In this document: piece by piece, positions 26,910-33,788 of the stretch
How the letters are laid out: each line of letters opens with the position of its first letter
Numbering within the stretch: position 1 is the first letter of the stretch
DNA from: Pseudomonas sp. QS1027
GTDB lineage: Bacteria; Pseudomonadota; Gammaproteobacteria; Pseudomonadales; Pseudomonadaceae
DNA: 64,000 bases
NCBI RefSeq assembly: GCF_002814235.1
Contig: NZ_PHSU01000003.1
Coordinates: forward strand, 496,001-560,000
Direction of reading: 5' to 3'
Notes under the pieces: model-generated
What the model was told of the DNA's origin: nothing
The model's database searches: none
Seen by the model: only the letters and a program-made list of their open reading frames with translations
Translations under genes and position numbers: made by a program

Positions 26910-27686
26910 TTACTCGCCGTAGATATCGAACGCGAAGTACTTGGCCTGTATCTGCTGGTACTTGCCATTGGCGCGGATGGCGTCGATGGCCGCGTTCAGG
27001 CGCGCGGCGTTCGCGGTGTCGCCCTTGCGCAGGGCGATACCGGCGCCTCGACCGAAGTATTTCGGGTCGTTGATGTCGGGGCCGACCAGCGCGAAGCCTT
27101 TACCCGCCGGGGTTTTGATAAAGCTCTCGTCGGTGTTGACGATGTCGGCGAGGGTGGCATCCAGGCGACCCGAAGCCAGATCAAGAAAGGCCTCGTTCTG
27201 TGAGGAATAGCGCACGATCTCGACGCCGGCTTTCTCCAGTTGTTCGGTGGCGAAGCGGTCGTAGGTGGAGGAGCGTTGCACGCCGACTTTCTTGCCCTTG
27301 AGATCCACCAGCGGGTCGTTGATCAGGCTGCCGGCCTTCATCGCGAACTTGCCCGGGGTGTGGTAGTACTTTTCGCTGAAGTCGACCGACTTCAAGCGGT
27401 CGTCGGTGATCGACATCGACGACAGCACCGCATCGATCTTGCGCACCTTGAGCGAGGGGATCATTCCGTCGAACTCCTGGATCACCCATTGGCACTTGAC
27501 CTTCATTTCATCGCACAAGGCATTGCCGATGTCGTAGTCGAACCCCCCGAGGTTGCCTTCCGGGGTCTTGTAGGAGAAGGGCGGGTAGGCGGCTTCGATG
27601 CCGATACGCAGACTGTCCTCGTCGGCATGGGCCAGGATGCTGAAGGCGCAGAGGGCCAGGGCACCTAGAAGTCCTGTCTTGTTCAT
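26910..27686 (-). CDS. Periplasmic amino-acid-binding protein (ArgT/HisJ type)
   Basis: The start at 27686 gives 258 residues with a signal peptide (MNKTGLLGALALCAFSILAHA). The mature part begins DEDSLRIGIEAAYPPFSY, followed by the family pattern GFDYDIGNALCDEMKVKCQWV and SMSITDDRLKSVDFSEKYY. It feeds the two permeases. The family binds basic or polar amino acids (lysine, arginine, ornithine, histidine), but specificity here is not certain. It is the first gene of the operon, and its upstream region carries a palindromic site. Confidence 0.94.
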   Translation of the reverse strand: MNKTGLLGALALCAFSILAHADEDSLRIGIEAAYPPFSYKTPEGNLGGFDYDIGNALCDEMKVKCQWVIQEFDGMIPSLKVRKIDAVLSSMSITDDRLKSVDFSEKYYHTPGKFAMKAGSLINDPLVDLKGKKVGVQRSSTYDRFATEQLEKAGVEIVRYSSQNEAFLDLASGRLDATLADIVNTDESFIKTPAGKGFALVGPDINDPKYFGRGAGIALRKGDTANAARLNAAIDAIRANGKYQQIQAKYFAFDIYGE

Positions 27687-27790
27687 ATTGTTGACTCCCG
27701 TTGTTTGTGAAGCGTGGGCGAGGTGCCGTCCGGATTGGCGTGGCGTGTGGGTCCGCCTGATCTTGTCGTGGCTATAAATGACATGTTTTA

Positions 27791-27813
27791 TTTCATAAAT
27801 CAATTTTATGAAA
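27791..27813. promoter_or_regulatory. Candidate operator: perfect 9-bp inverted repeat
   Basis: TTTCATAAA and TTTATGAAA are perfect reverse complements around a 5-base TCAAT spacer. The site lies 104 bases upstream of the binding-protein start and between divergent genes. The RpiR regulator encoded at the far end of the operon is the obvious candidate binder, as RpiR-family operators are AT-rich dyads; binding is not shown. Confidence 0.5.
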
Positions 27814-27948
27814 ATAATAATGCCAAATGTTGGCGCGGCGATACCGCCCAAAGGCCCGGTCACGGGGATTCAGGCGCGGACGGTCTGGCTTGCGGGGGAA
27901 TTGGTGTATCCTTTGCGGCCGTCATTTTCTCCTCTGCAGGACCTGTCC

Positions 27949-28479
27949 ATGAAAACCGCCCTCGTCGAACTCATCAGCAAAATCAGCTCCGGCTGCATGA
28001 GCGAGGCCGAAATCCTGCAGATCGCCGATGAAGCGGCCCAGGCCTACGCCGACCAGACCGGTTTCCTGGCGGCCAATCCGGACATCAACTACGACGACAG
28101 CTTTCCGATTCCCCTCGGCGAGTGGGTGGTGGTCGGCAGCCTGCCCGAGACCGTGCTGTTCCAGGCCGACACCTACATGGATCTGTTCGCCCGGATCGTC
28201 GAGTCCTTCGGCAAGGATGTGTCGTTCAACATCAAGCCCAAGCAACTGGCCAAGGTCGAGGCCTTGACCGCCTTGAACCGCATCCAGGTGCAACTGAGCA
28301 GCATGAACCCGGAAATGGGCGGCTACGTACTGGTGAACTTCAGCCAGTTGCTCGACGACGAACTGCAGGCGGTGCTGGTCTACGGCAATGACCTGCCGCG
28401 GGTACTGGCCCTGTGCGAAGAAGTCGGGATTGCCGCCGCACCGTCCCTGGAAGCCCTGCGGATCGCGCTGCACGTCTGA
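27949..28479 (+). CDS. Conserved hypothetical protein, 176 residues
   Basis: The start ATG 27949 (MKTALVELISKISSGC) has AGGA seven bases upstream. The frame continues 47 codons further, across the palindromic operator, with no ribosome-binding site. I do not recognise a family. The protein is acidic and soluble-looking, without signal or membrane segments. It has a predicted alpha/beta pattern (EWVVVGSLPETVLFQADTYMDLF; VLVNFSQLLDDELQAVLVYGNDLPRVL). It is divergent from the ABC operon. Confidence 0.75.
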   Translation: MKTALVELISKISSGCMSEAEILQIADEAAQAYADQTGFLAANPDINYDDSFPIPLGEWVVVGSLPETVLFQADTYMDLFARIVESFGKDVSFNIKPKQLAKVEALTALNRIQVQLSSMNPEMGGYVLVNFSQLLDDELQAVLVYGNDLPRVLALCEEVGIAAAPSLEALRIALHV

Positions 28480-28568
28480 GTCACCGCGGTTGAGGGCTCG
28501 GCAATAAAGTGAACCCTGGCCGCGGCCGGCTATCCTATGGGGGCAGATCCTCATCTAGGAGCAAGACC

Positions 28569-28757
28569 ATGGGTTCCACTTTCAACGGCCTGATCGGCCT
28601 GATCATCCTGGCGCTGGATATCTGGGCCATCCTCTATGTGCTGAAAAGCGGCGCCGAAACCGGGATGAAGATCCTCTGGATCCTGCTGATCATCCTCCTG
28701 CCGGTACTCGGCCTGATCATCTGGGCCATCGCCGGGCCGCGTGGCAATTTGCGTTAG
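28569..28757 (+). CDS. PLDc_N domain small membrane protein
   Basis: The 62-residue protein starts at ATG 28569 with AGGAG ahead. It has two hydrophobic segments (GLIGLIILALDIWAILYVL; MKILWILLIILLPVLGLIIWAIAGPRG) ending in the GPR signature of the PLDc_N (cardiolipin-synthase N-terminal) family. Such small free-standing versions are common in Pseudomonas and have no known enzymatic activity. An inner-membrane location is likely. Confidence 0.85.
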   Translation: MGSTFNGLIGLIILALDIWAILYVLKSGAETGMKILWILLIILLPVLGLIIWAIAGPRGNLR

Positions 28758-28884
28758 GGGCGGTCAATACAGGCTTGAGCAAGGTACCGCTCTGGCAGAG
28801 GGCGTGACACATTCTGTTTGCGTCTCGGAAATTGCCTACGATCTTGGTTGCGGGCGGCTGATGGCATCTACACGGATGAAGTCC

Positions 28885-28968
28885 TAGGGTTTGAACAGGG
28901 TAAAAGGCTTGGACGCTTTGCCCTCAGGCTTCTCCCGGATTCGAGGGAGGAGCTGTCCCGAAACCCTA
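28885..28968 (+). ncRNA. Predicted three-helix structured leader RNA (candidate cis-regulator)
   Basis: Three nested helices can be drawn by eye. P1: TAGGGTTT (28885-28892) with AAACCCTA (28961-28968), 8 bp. P2: AGGGT-A-AAAG (28897-28906) with CTTTGCCCT (28916-28924), 9 bp with one bulge. P3: GGCTTCTCCC (28927-28936) with GGGAGGAGCT (28945-28954), 10 bp with two G-U pairs. Together they make a three-way junction ending six bases before the AGGA ribosome-binding site of the next gene. The layout resembles a riboswitch or attenuator, but loops and junctions match no class I know. Confidence 0.45.
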
Positions 28969-28985
28969 CGCTAAAGGATTAGCCC

Positions 28986-29189
28986 ATGCAGGAGATGAGT
29001 ATGGAACAGGCCCAGCTTGAGAAAACCCATGTCGAGATTGCCAAGCTTATCGCCGAGCAACGCAAGCTCAATGCCGAGGCGGGGAAGATGACACGGGAAA
29101 CATTCTGGTACCCGGTCGCGATTGCCATTGGCTTTGTCGGGACCGTGTCGACGGTCACCGCATTGCTGATCAAATATCTCGTTCCCTAG
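28986..29189 (+). CDS. Uncharacterised 67-residue membrane protein
   Basis: The start ATG 28986 has AGGA seven bases ahead; in-frame ATGs at 28995 and 29001 are alternatives. The first ~38 residues are Glu/Lys/Gln-rich and probably helical (QAQLEKTHVEIAKLIAEQRKLNAEAGKM). One membrane helix follows (WYPVAIAIGFVGTVSTVTALLIKYLVP). I do not recognise a family. A predicted structured RNA immediately precedes it, which suggests post-transcriptional control. It is separate from speE. Confidence 0.65.
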   Translation: MQEMSMEQAQLEKTHVEIAKLIAEQRKLNAEAGKMTRETFWYPVAIAIGFVGTVSTVTALLIKYLVP

Positions 29190-29209
29190 AACGCGCAAGT
29201 CGATGGCCT

Positions 29210-29239
29210 TTGTCCGGGGACGGTTCGACCTGTCATAGT
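29210..29239 (+). promoter_or_regulatory. Weak candidate promoter upstream of speE
   Basis: TTGTCC and CATAGT are spaced by 18 bases about 130 bases before the speE start. The match to the sigma-70 consensus is modest. A short TCTCG/CGAGA dyad follows at 29263-29278. Confidence 0.25.
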
Positions 29240-29367
29240 TCGCAACGTAGACTGCGCGCCTTTCTCGGATTATCGAGACGATGGCCGCCAGCGCCCATTG
29301 CTTGTTCGATAGTCCGTCATGGGCGGGTAACCGTCCGTTGCCACTCGCCTTCACCGGAGCACTTCCC

Positions 29368-30243
29368 ATGAGCAATACGCCTGAAACCCACTACCAGGAA
29401 ACCCTCTACGAAGGCTACGGCCAGCGCTTTCGCATGGACAAGCTGCTGCACGAAGTGCGCACCGGGCACCAGCACCTGGTGATCTTCGAAAACGCCCGCA
29501 TGGGCCGGGTCATGGCCCTGGACGGTGTCATCCAGACCACCGAAGCCGATGAGTTCATCTACCACGAGATGCTCACCCATGTGCCGATCCTCGCCCATGG
29601 CAGCGCCAAGCGCGTGCTGATCATTGGGGGGGGCGACGGTGGCATGCTGCGTGAAGTGGCCAAGCATCGCGGCGTCGAGCACATCACCATGGTAGAGATC
29701 GACGCCACCGTGGTGGAAATGTGCAAGCAGTTCCTGCCTGAGCATTCCAAGGGCGCGTTCGACGACGGGCGGCTGAACCTGGTGATCGACGACGGCATGC
29801 GTTTCGTCGCCACCACCGAGGAAAAGTTCGACGTCATCATTTCCGACTCCACCGACCCCATCGGTCCCGGGGAAGTGCTGTTTTCCGAAAACTTCTATCA
29901 GGCCTGCCGTCGCTGCCTGAACGAAGGCGGCATCCTGGTGACCCAGAACGGTACGCCGTTCATGCAATTGGCCGAAGTGCAGACCACCGCGGGACGCCTG
30001 CGCAGCCTGTTTCCGGACTGGCACTTCTACCAGGCCGCGGTACCGACCTACATCGGCGGTGCCATGACCTTCGCCTGGGGCGCAACCAGTACCGCGTCGC
30101 GCAAGCTGTCGCTGGAAACCCTGCGCCAGCGTTTTGCCGGCAGCGGTATTGTCACGCGCTACTACAATCCCGAGATCCATATCGGCGCGTTTGCCTTGCC
30201 GCAATACGTGCTGCAGGCCGTGAACAAGCCGAGCAACGACTGA
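29368..30243 (+). CDS. speE: Polyamine aminopropyltransferase (spermidine synthase)
   Basis: SpeE transfers an aminopropyl group from decarboxylated AdoMet to putrescine, releasing methylthioadenosine. The start ATG 29368 ([21 protein letters not shown]) follows CGGAG. The 291-residue product has the Rossmann motif [35 protein letters not shown], and the catalytic/polyamine site [23 protein letters not shown]. Its by-product is the substrate of the salvage genes elsewhere in the window (mtaD, mtnA, mtnBCD). Confidence 0.96.
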   Translation: MSNTPETHYQETLYEGYGQRFRMDKLLHEVRTGHQHLVIFENARMGRVMALDGVIQTTEADEFIYHEMLTHVPILAHGSAKRVLIIGGGDGGMLREVAKHRGVEHITMVEIDATVVEMCKQFLPEHSKGAFDDGRLNLVIDDGMRFVATTEEKFDVIISDSTDPIGPGEVLFSENFYQACRRCLNEGGILVTQNGTPFMQLAEVQTTAGRLRSLFPDWHFYQAAVPTYIGGAMTFAWGATSTASRKLSLETLRQRFAGSGIVTRYYNPEIHIGAFALPQYVLQAVNKPSND

Positions 30244-30252
30244 TACCGCCCT

Positions 30253-30296
30253 CGCAGGCTCGCGATGATCGTCAACCAGACCGTCGCGAACCTGCG
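30253..30296 (+). terminator. Inverted repeat after speE
   Basis: CGCAGGCTCGCGA and TCGCGAACCTGCG pair over 13 bp with a single mismatch around an 18-base loop, starting 10 bases after the speE stop. No T-run follows. It may be a REP-like element or a bidirectional end between speE and the small minus-strand gene. Confidence 0.45.
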
Positions 30297-30310
30297 TCAA
30301 GCCGGCAGGT

Positions 30311-30463
30311 TCATATCCGGCCGAGCAGTACCAGGATCAGCAGTATGATCAAGACGGTCCCGATCACCCCCGATGGACCATAACCCCAGCTTCTGGAGTG
30401 TGGGAACACGGGCAGGCCGCCGACCAGCAGCAGGATCAGGATGACGATCAGAATAAGACTCAT
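30311..30463 (-). CDS. DUF3309 family small membrane protein
   Basis: The frame encodes 50 residues and is easy to miss because of its size. The product starts MSLILIVILILLLVGGLPVFPHS, then has the conserved WGYGPSGVIGTVLIILLILVLLGRI. This is the two-helix, glycine-turn pattern of the DUF3309 family, found across proteobacteria. AAGGAAAG lies upstream of the ATG on the minus strand. Function is unknown; expression under stress has been suggested for such peptides but nothing here shows it. Confidence 0.82.
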   Translation of the reverse strand: MSLILIVILILLLVGGLPVFPHSRSWGYGPSGVIGTVLIILLILVLLGRI

Positions 30464-30781
30464 GGGGCTTTCCTTGTGCGGTTTTTCGAAGTGCTGTCTT
30501 GCACGTTCAGCTGTTGAATAACAGGCTGCTTAATAAGTCCGACTCGAGCGACAAGAAGAAAATTCAGTTTTTCCGCGATCATTCGCACGCCCTCGTCTTA
30601 TTGTTTTATTGATCGACCGTTCCTCCCTGGGCGGTGTCGAACAATGAAGCCGCGCCTTCCCCGACAGTCTCCTCAGCCGTCACTTTGCCTGGAGCATTCA
30701 GCAATCTGATGGTGCATGGGCCTTCGAGCGTCCTTCGCTACACTGCCGCTCATCGTCCTCAGAACCCACAAGGCATCTGCT
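30464..30781. other. Intergenic region between divergent DUF3309 and SDR genes
   Basis: The 318-base spacer should hold two promoters. A TACACT at 30739-30744 could be a -10 box for the SDR gene, but no -35 fits. The left half is fairly AT-rich (TTATTGTTTTATTGATCG around 30600). No credible gene, repeat or terminator was found. Confidence 0.4.
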
Positions 30782-31597
30782 ATGCACAATCGCATCATGA
30801 TCACTGGCGCCGGCTCCGGTCTTGGCCGCGAAATCGCACTGCGCTGGGCCCGCGAGGGCTGGCGCCTGGCACTGTCGGATGTCAGCGAACCGGGCCTGCA
30901 GGAGACCCTGAGGCTGGTGCGCGAAGCCGGCGGCGACGGTTTCACCCAGCGTTGCGACGTGCGTGACTACAGCCAGTTGACGGCTTTCGCCCAGGCGTGC
31001 GAGGTCAAGTTCGGCGGCATCGATGTGATCGTCAACAACGCCGGCGTTGCTTCGGGCGGGTTCTTCAGCGAGTTGTCCCTGGAAGACTGGGACTGGCAGA
31101 TCGCGATCAACCTGATGGGGGTGGTCAAGGGCTGCAAGGCGTTCCTGCCGCTGCTGGAACAGAGCAAGGGCAAGATCATCAATATCGCTTCCATGGCGGC
31201 GCTGATGCAGGGGCCGGCCATGAGCAACTACAACGTGGCCAAGGCCGGTGTGGTGGCCTTGTCGGAAAGCCTGTTGATCGAATTGGCGCAGCAGGAAGTC
31301 GGCGTGCACGTTGTCTGCCCGTCGTTTTTCCAGACCAACCTGCTGGACTCTTTCCGCGGGCCAACGCCGGCGATGAAGGCCCAGGTCGGCAAACTGCTGG
31401 AAAGCTCGCCGATCAGCGCGAGCGATATCGCCGACTACATCTACACCCGGGTCGGCCTGGGCGAATTCATGATTCTGCCCCACGAGCAAGGGCGCATGGC
31501 CTGGGCCCTCAAGCAGAAGAATCCACAGTTGCTCTATGACGAAATGACCGTGATGGCCGACAAGATGCGGGCCAAGGCCAAACAAGTTCCCCATTGA
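30782..31597 (+). CDS. Short-chain dehydrogenase/reductase (SDR) oxidoreductase
   Basis: The start ATG 30782 (MHNRIMITGAGSGLGREIALRW) gives 271 residues; 22 in-frame upstream codons lack a site. The cofactor motif is TGAGSGLG (TGxxxGxG), with NNAG at VIVNNAGVASGG. The catalytic Ser and YxxxK are in NIASMAALMQGPAMSNYNVAKAG. An Arg-Trp pattern after the glycine motif and a following LSDVSE hint at NAD(H) preference. The substrate is unknown. Confidence 0.9.
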   Translation: MHNRIMITGAGSGLGREIALRWAREGWRLALSDVSEPGLQETLRLVREAGGDGFTQRCDVRDYSQLTAFAQACEVKFGGIDVIVNNAGVASGGFFSELSLEDWDWQIAINLMGVVKGCKAFLPLLEQSKGKIINIASMAALMQGPAMSNYNVAKAGVVALSESLLIELAQQEVGVHVVCPSFFQTNLLDSFRGPTPAMKAQVGKLLESSPISASDIADYIYTRVGLGEFMILPHEQGRMAWALKQKNPQLLYDEMTVMADKMRAKAKQVPH

Positions 31598-31662
31598 GCT
31601 TGCCGGTAAATCGATGGCTGGTTAGGGTTGCCAGCAATGTGCAATCCTGACGAGTGTTTAGT

Positions 31663-31995
31663 GTGATCAACTATTTGTGGTTCTTTCTCGCGGCGCTGTT
31701 TGAAATCGCCGGATGTTATGCGTTCTGGATGTGGCTGCGCCTGGGCAAGAGCGCCTGGTGGATCGCCCCGGCGCTCTTGAGCCTGACGCTGTTTGCGCTG
31801 CTGTTGACCAAGGTGGAGGCGACCTACGCAGGTCGGGCCTACGCGGCCTACGGCGGGATCTACATCGTTGCTTCGATTGCCTGGCTGGGCCTGATCGAGC
31901 GTATTCGTCCCCTCGGTTCCGACTGGTTGGGCGCCGCGCTCTGCGTGCTCGGTGCGAGCATCATCCTGTTGGGGCCGCGCTTTTCGCCGTCCTGA
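31663..31995 (+). CDS. ynfA: YnfA (UPF0060) family membrane protein
   Basis: The 110-residue protein probably starts at GTG 31663 ([22 protein letters not shown]); a GTG three codons upstream is possible. Four hydrophobic segments and the [23 protein letters not shown] signature are typical of the family, related to small multidrug-resistance transporters. E. coli YnfA has been linked to efflux of cationic compounds, so a small efflux pump is plausible here but not shown. Confidence 0.9.
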   Translation: MINYLWFFLAALFEIAGCYAFWMWLRLGKSAWWIAPALLSLTLFALLLTKVEATYAGRAYAAYGGIYIVASIAWLGLIERIRPLGSDWLGAALCVLGASIILLGPRFSPS

Positions 31996-32060
31996 ATCCA
32001 GCTCTCCTTGGTAAATTCTCCGACTTGGCCCGGTAAGTAATCTGATTCTGTAGGGCGAGT

Positions 32061-32081
32061 CGGCCCTGTCGGTCAGGGCCG
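32061..32081 (+). terminator. Hairpin between ynfA and the csrA paralogue
   Basis: CGGCCCTG and CAGGGCCG form a perfect 8-bp stem with a TCGGT loop. GCTGATTTG follows, with only a short T-stretch. It could end ynfA transcription, 83 bases upstream of the csrA-type start. Confidence 0.45.
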
Positions 32082-32163
32082 GCTGATTTGCCGTGCCTGC
32101 ATTGAAGGCGCTCATCGGGCCGGGCAGTCTTGGCTGCTCATAAACCCTTGAGGATTGAGTGCC

Positions 32164-32364
32164 ATGCTTGTACTGAGCCGCGTCGTCGGCGAGATGATTT
32201 CCATCGGCGATAACATCACCGTGAGAATTCTCGCCATTAACGGTAACCACGTTCGTTTCGGTGTCGAGGCGCCGAAGAACGTCAATGTGCACCGGGCGGA
32301 AATCTACCGTCGGATCCTGACCCAACTGGGCGAGCCGGAGCCTGCCCGCGACTCCGTTGTCTGA
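32164..32364 (+). CDS. csrA: CsrA/RsmA-family RNA-binding regulator (third-paralogue type)
   Basis: The start ATG 32164 gives 66 residues: [23 protein letters not shown] then [20 protein letters not shown]. The CsrA fold residues L4, R6, and R44 (VHR) for GGA-motif binding are kept. It differs from the usual Pseudomonas RsmA and RsmE in its SRVVGEMIS start and longer tail, and looks most like the RsmI type. Such proteins repress translation by binding GGA sites in leaders. Its own leader has a GGA in GAGGATTGAG near the start codon, so autoregulation is possible. Confidence 0.9.
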   Translation: MLVLSRVVGEMISIGDNITVRILAINGNHVRFGVEAPKNVNVHRAEIYRRILTQLGEPEPARDSVV

Positions 32365-32367
32365 CGG

Positions 32368-32595
32368 TCAGTCGAAAAACTCTTTTGGCACCGCATGCCT
32401 GGGCAGCAACTGGCATTGCTCGCTTTCGATATCGAAGAGGATCACCGCCTGGCCCTTGCTCAACGCGTGGCGCACACGCAGCACGCGGGTCTCCTGGGGG
32501 GTGTCGTCACCATTGTCGGTACCGTCGCGGCTGACGAAGTCTTCTATCAGGCGGGTGAGGGTGTCGGGCTCGAGTTGCTCGTAGGGAATCAGCAT
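32368..32595 (-). CDS. YheU (UPF0270) family protein
   Basis: The start at 32595 gives 75 residues: MLIPYEQLEPDTLTRLIEDFVSRDGTD, which is the family's hallmark, then a variable RVLRVRHALSKGQAVILFDIESEQCQLL tail. In-frame codons upstream are not coding-like. It is convergent with the csrA paralogue, three bases from its stop. Function is unknown. Confidence 0.88.
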   Translation of the reverse strand: MLIPYEQLEPDTLTRLIEDFVSRDGTDNGDDTPQETRVLRVRHALSKGQAVILFDIESEQCQLLPRHAVPKEFFD

Positions 32596-32780
32596 GGAAT
32601 CGTCTCTGGCGGCTAGGGGGCCTGATGCTACTGTGCCAGGGCCTGTCGGGCTACAACGCCAAGGTGTAATGACAGGCCCTTCGCCTGTTTCGTCCCGTTC
32701 TGACAGACATAGGCAACACAAGAATGTTCTCTTCCTGACGGGCTGCCAAGGGCAGGTCGTTATGGATGAGGAACAACAAA

Positions 32781-33593
32781 ATGAACAACATTGTAGTACA
32801 CCCCATCAGGCCGGTATTGCGCCTGGCCTTTGCCAATGCCGGTCGCCGAGCGTTCCTGGGAGGGCTGTTGCTGGGCCTGGGCGGTTGTGTTTCGCCATTG
32901 CCCGATCTGGCACCTCCTCCCGGGAAGATCACCCTGGTCCGCGAGGGCTTCACCCTGACCTATGACTGTGAAAACCGCACGGCGCTCAGGTACGCGTATC
33001 AGCTGACCGCGGACAAGGGCCATGCAAAACGGCCCAGGGGGTTTGAGCTGGACCCCGATCTGCCCGCTGGGTGTCCGACGCAACTTTCCGCCAGAGGATA
33101 CAGCGCGGTGCCTGGCTGGGATCGGGGACACCTGGTGCCCTCCAATCAAATGGACCAGAGTGATATGGCGATTCGCCAGGCCCATTACATGAGCAATATC
33201 GTGCCCCAGGCCGCGCGCTTCAACCAGGGGATCTGGGTGCAAACGGAGGAGGTCTCGGAATGCTATCGCGACCTGGCGCCAGTCCAGGTCTACGGCGGGG
33301 TGATCCACGATAATCCGGCGAATGACTTCTTCCTCGAATCCCATGGTATCCGCACCCCCGAGGCCTTCTGGAAAACCATCGTGACCACCGATGCAGAGGG
33401 CAATACCCGGGCCATCAGTTGGTACATTCCCAACCAGGCGACGCTGGAGCCGCTGGACCACTACATTCGCAGCATTGCGGAACTGGAGGCATTGCTGGGG
33501 ACGGATAGCATCGGCATCGAGGCGAGCGACGAGGTCAAGGCGCAGAAACCCGCACGTACCTGGCCCCGGCCACGGGACTGCGACCTGGGCTGA
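32781..33593 (+). CDS. DNA/RNA non-specific endonuclease, probable lipoprotein
   Basis: ATG 32781 has a strong GAGGAA seven bases ahead and gives 270 residues; ATG 32766 is five codons upstream and lacks one. The N-terminus has RR then LGGLLLGLGGC, a signal peptide ending in a lipobox cysteine. The RR recalls a Tat signal without a full consensus. The nuclease signature is GWDRGHLVPSNQM (DRGH), with AHYMSNIVPQAARFNQGIW completing the NUC1 active site. Such enzymes cut DNA and RNA outside the cytoplasm. Nutrient scavenging or defence is possible. Confidence 0.9.
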   Translation: MNNIVVHPIRPVLRLAFANAGRRAFLGGLLLGLGGCVSPLPDLAPPPGKITLVREGFTLTYDCENRTALRYAYQLTADKGHAKRPRGFELDPDLPAGCPTQLSARGYSAVPGWDRGHLVPSNQMDQSDMAIRQAHYMSNIVPQAARFNQGIWVQTEEVSECYRDLAPVQVYGGVIHDNPANDFFLESHGIRTPEAFWKTIVTTDAEGNTRAISWYIPNQATLEPLDHYIRSIAELEALLGTDSIGIEASDEVKAQKPARTWPRPRDCDLG

Positions 33594-33701
33594 GCCCAGC
33601 TGAAATTTCCCCTGTCCAATGGTGATAAAAAGTCGCGCGACCGTGCTCACCGGATGAGCCCCGGTGGCGCGGCGTGTTGCGCGCGGAGGTGTTATCCGGC
33701 T

Positions 33702-33727
33702 ATCCAAAGGATTTGGATTTTTTGTTT
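33702..33727 (+). terminator. Terminator-like hairpin after the nuclease gene
   Basis: ATCCAAA, loop GGA and TTTGGAT pair over 7 bp and are followed by a TTTTTGTTT tract. This is the best rho-independent pattern between the nuclease and the large toxin gene. It overlaps a possible promoter for the toxin gene. Confidence 0.55.
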
Positions 33728-33741
33728 AAGCTGCTGATAAA
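33713..33741 (+). promoter_or_regulatory. Weak candidate promoter for the LRR/NEL gene
   Basis: TTGGAT and GATAAA are 17 bases apart and 48 bases before the ATG at 33789. The -35 part lies inside the terminator stem, so the two roles may compete. Support is modest. Confidence 0.3.
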
Positions 33742-33788
33742 CAATAGATTTTTTGAGATTTTCAAGCTTGGGCGGACTGATACCCTCG

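Noticed and set aside
28830..28900. Possible fluoride (crcB) riboswitch or hammerhead core, because of GATGAAGTCCTA and CTGATGG strings
   Set aside because: The fluoride pattern lacks the GGCGATGG start and its pseudoknot, and the hammerhead core lacks CTGANGA. Neither class fits.
28932..28949. tRNA T-arm look of CTCCC-GGATTCGA-GGGAG
   Set aside because: The loop is 8 rather than 7 bases, and no acceptor, D or anticodon arm is found around it.
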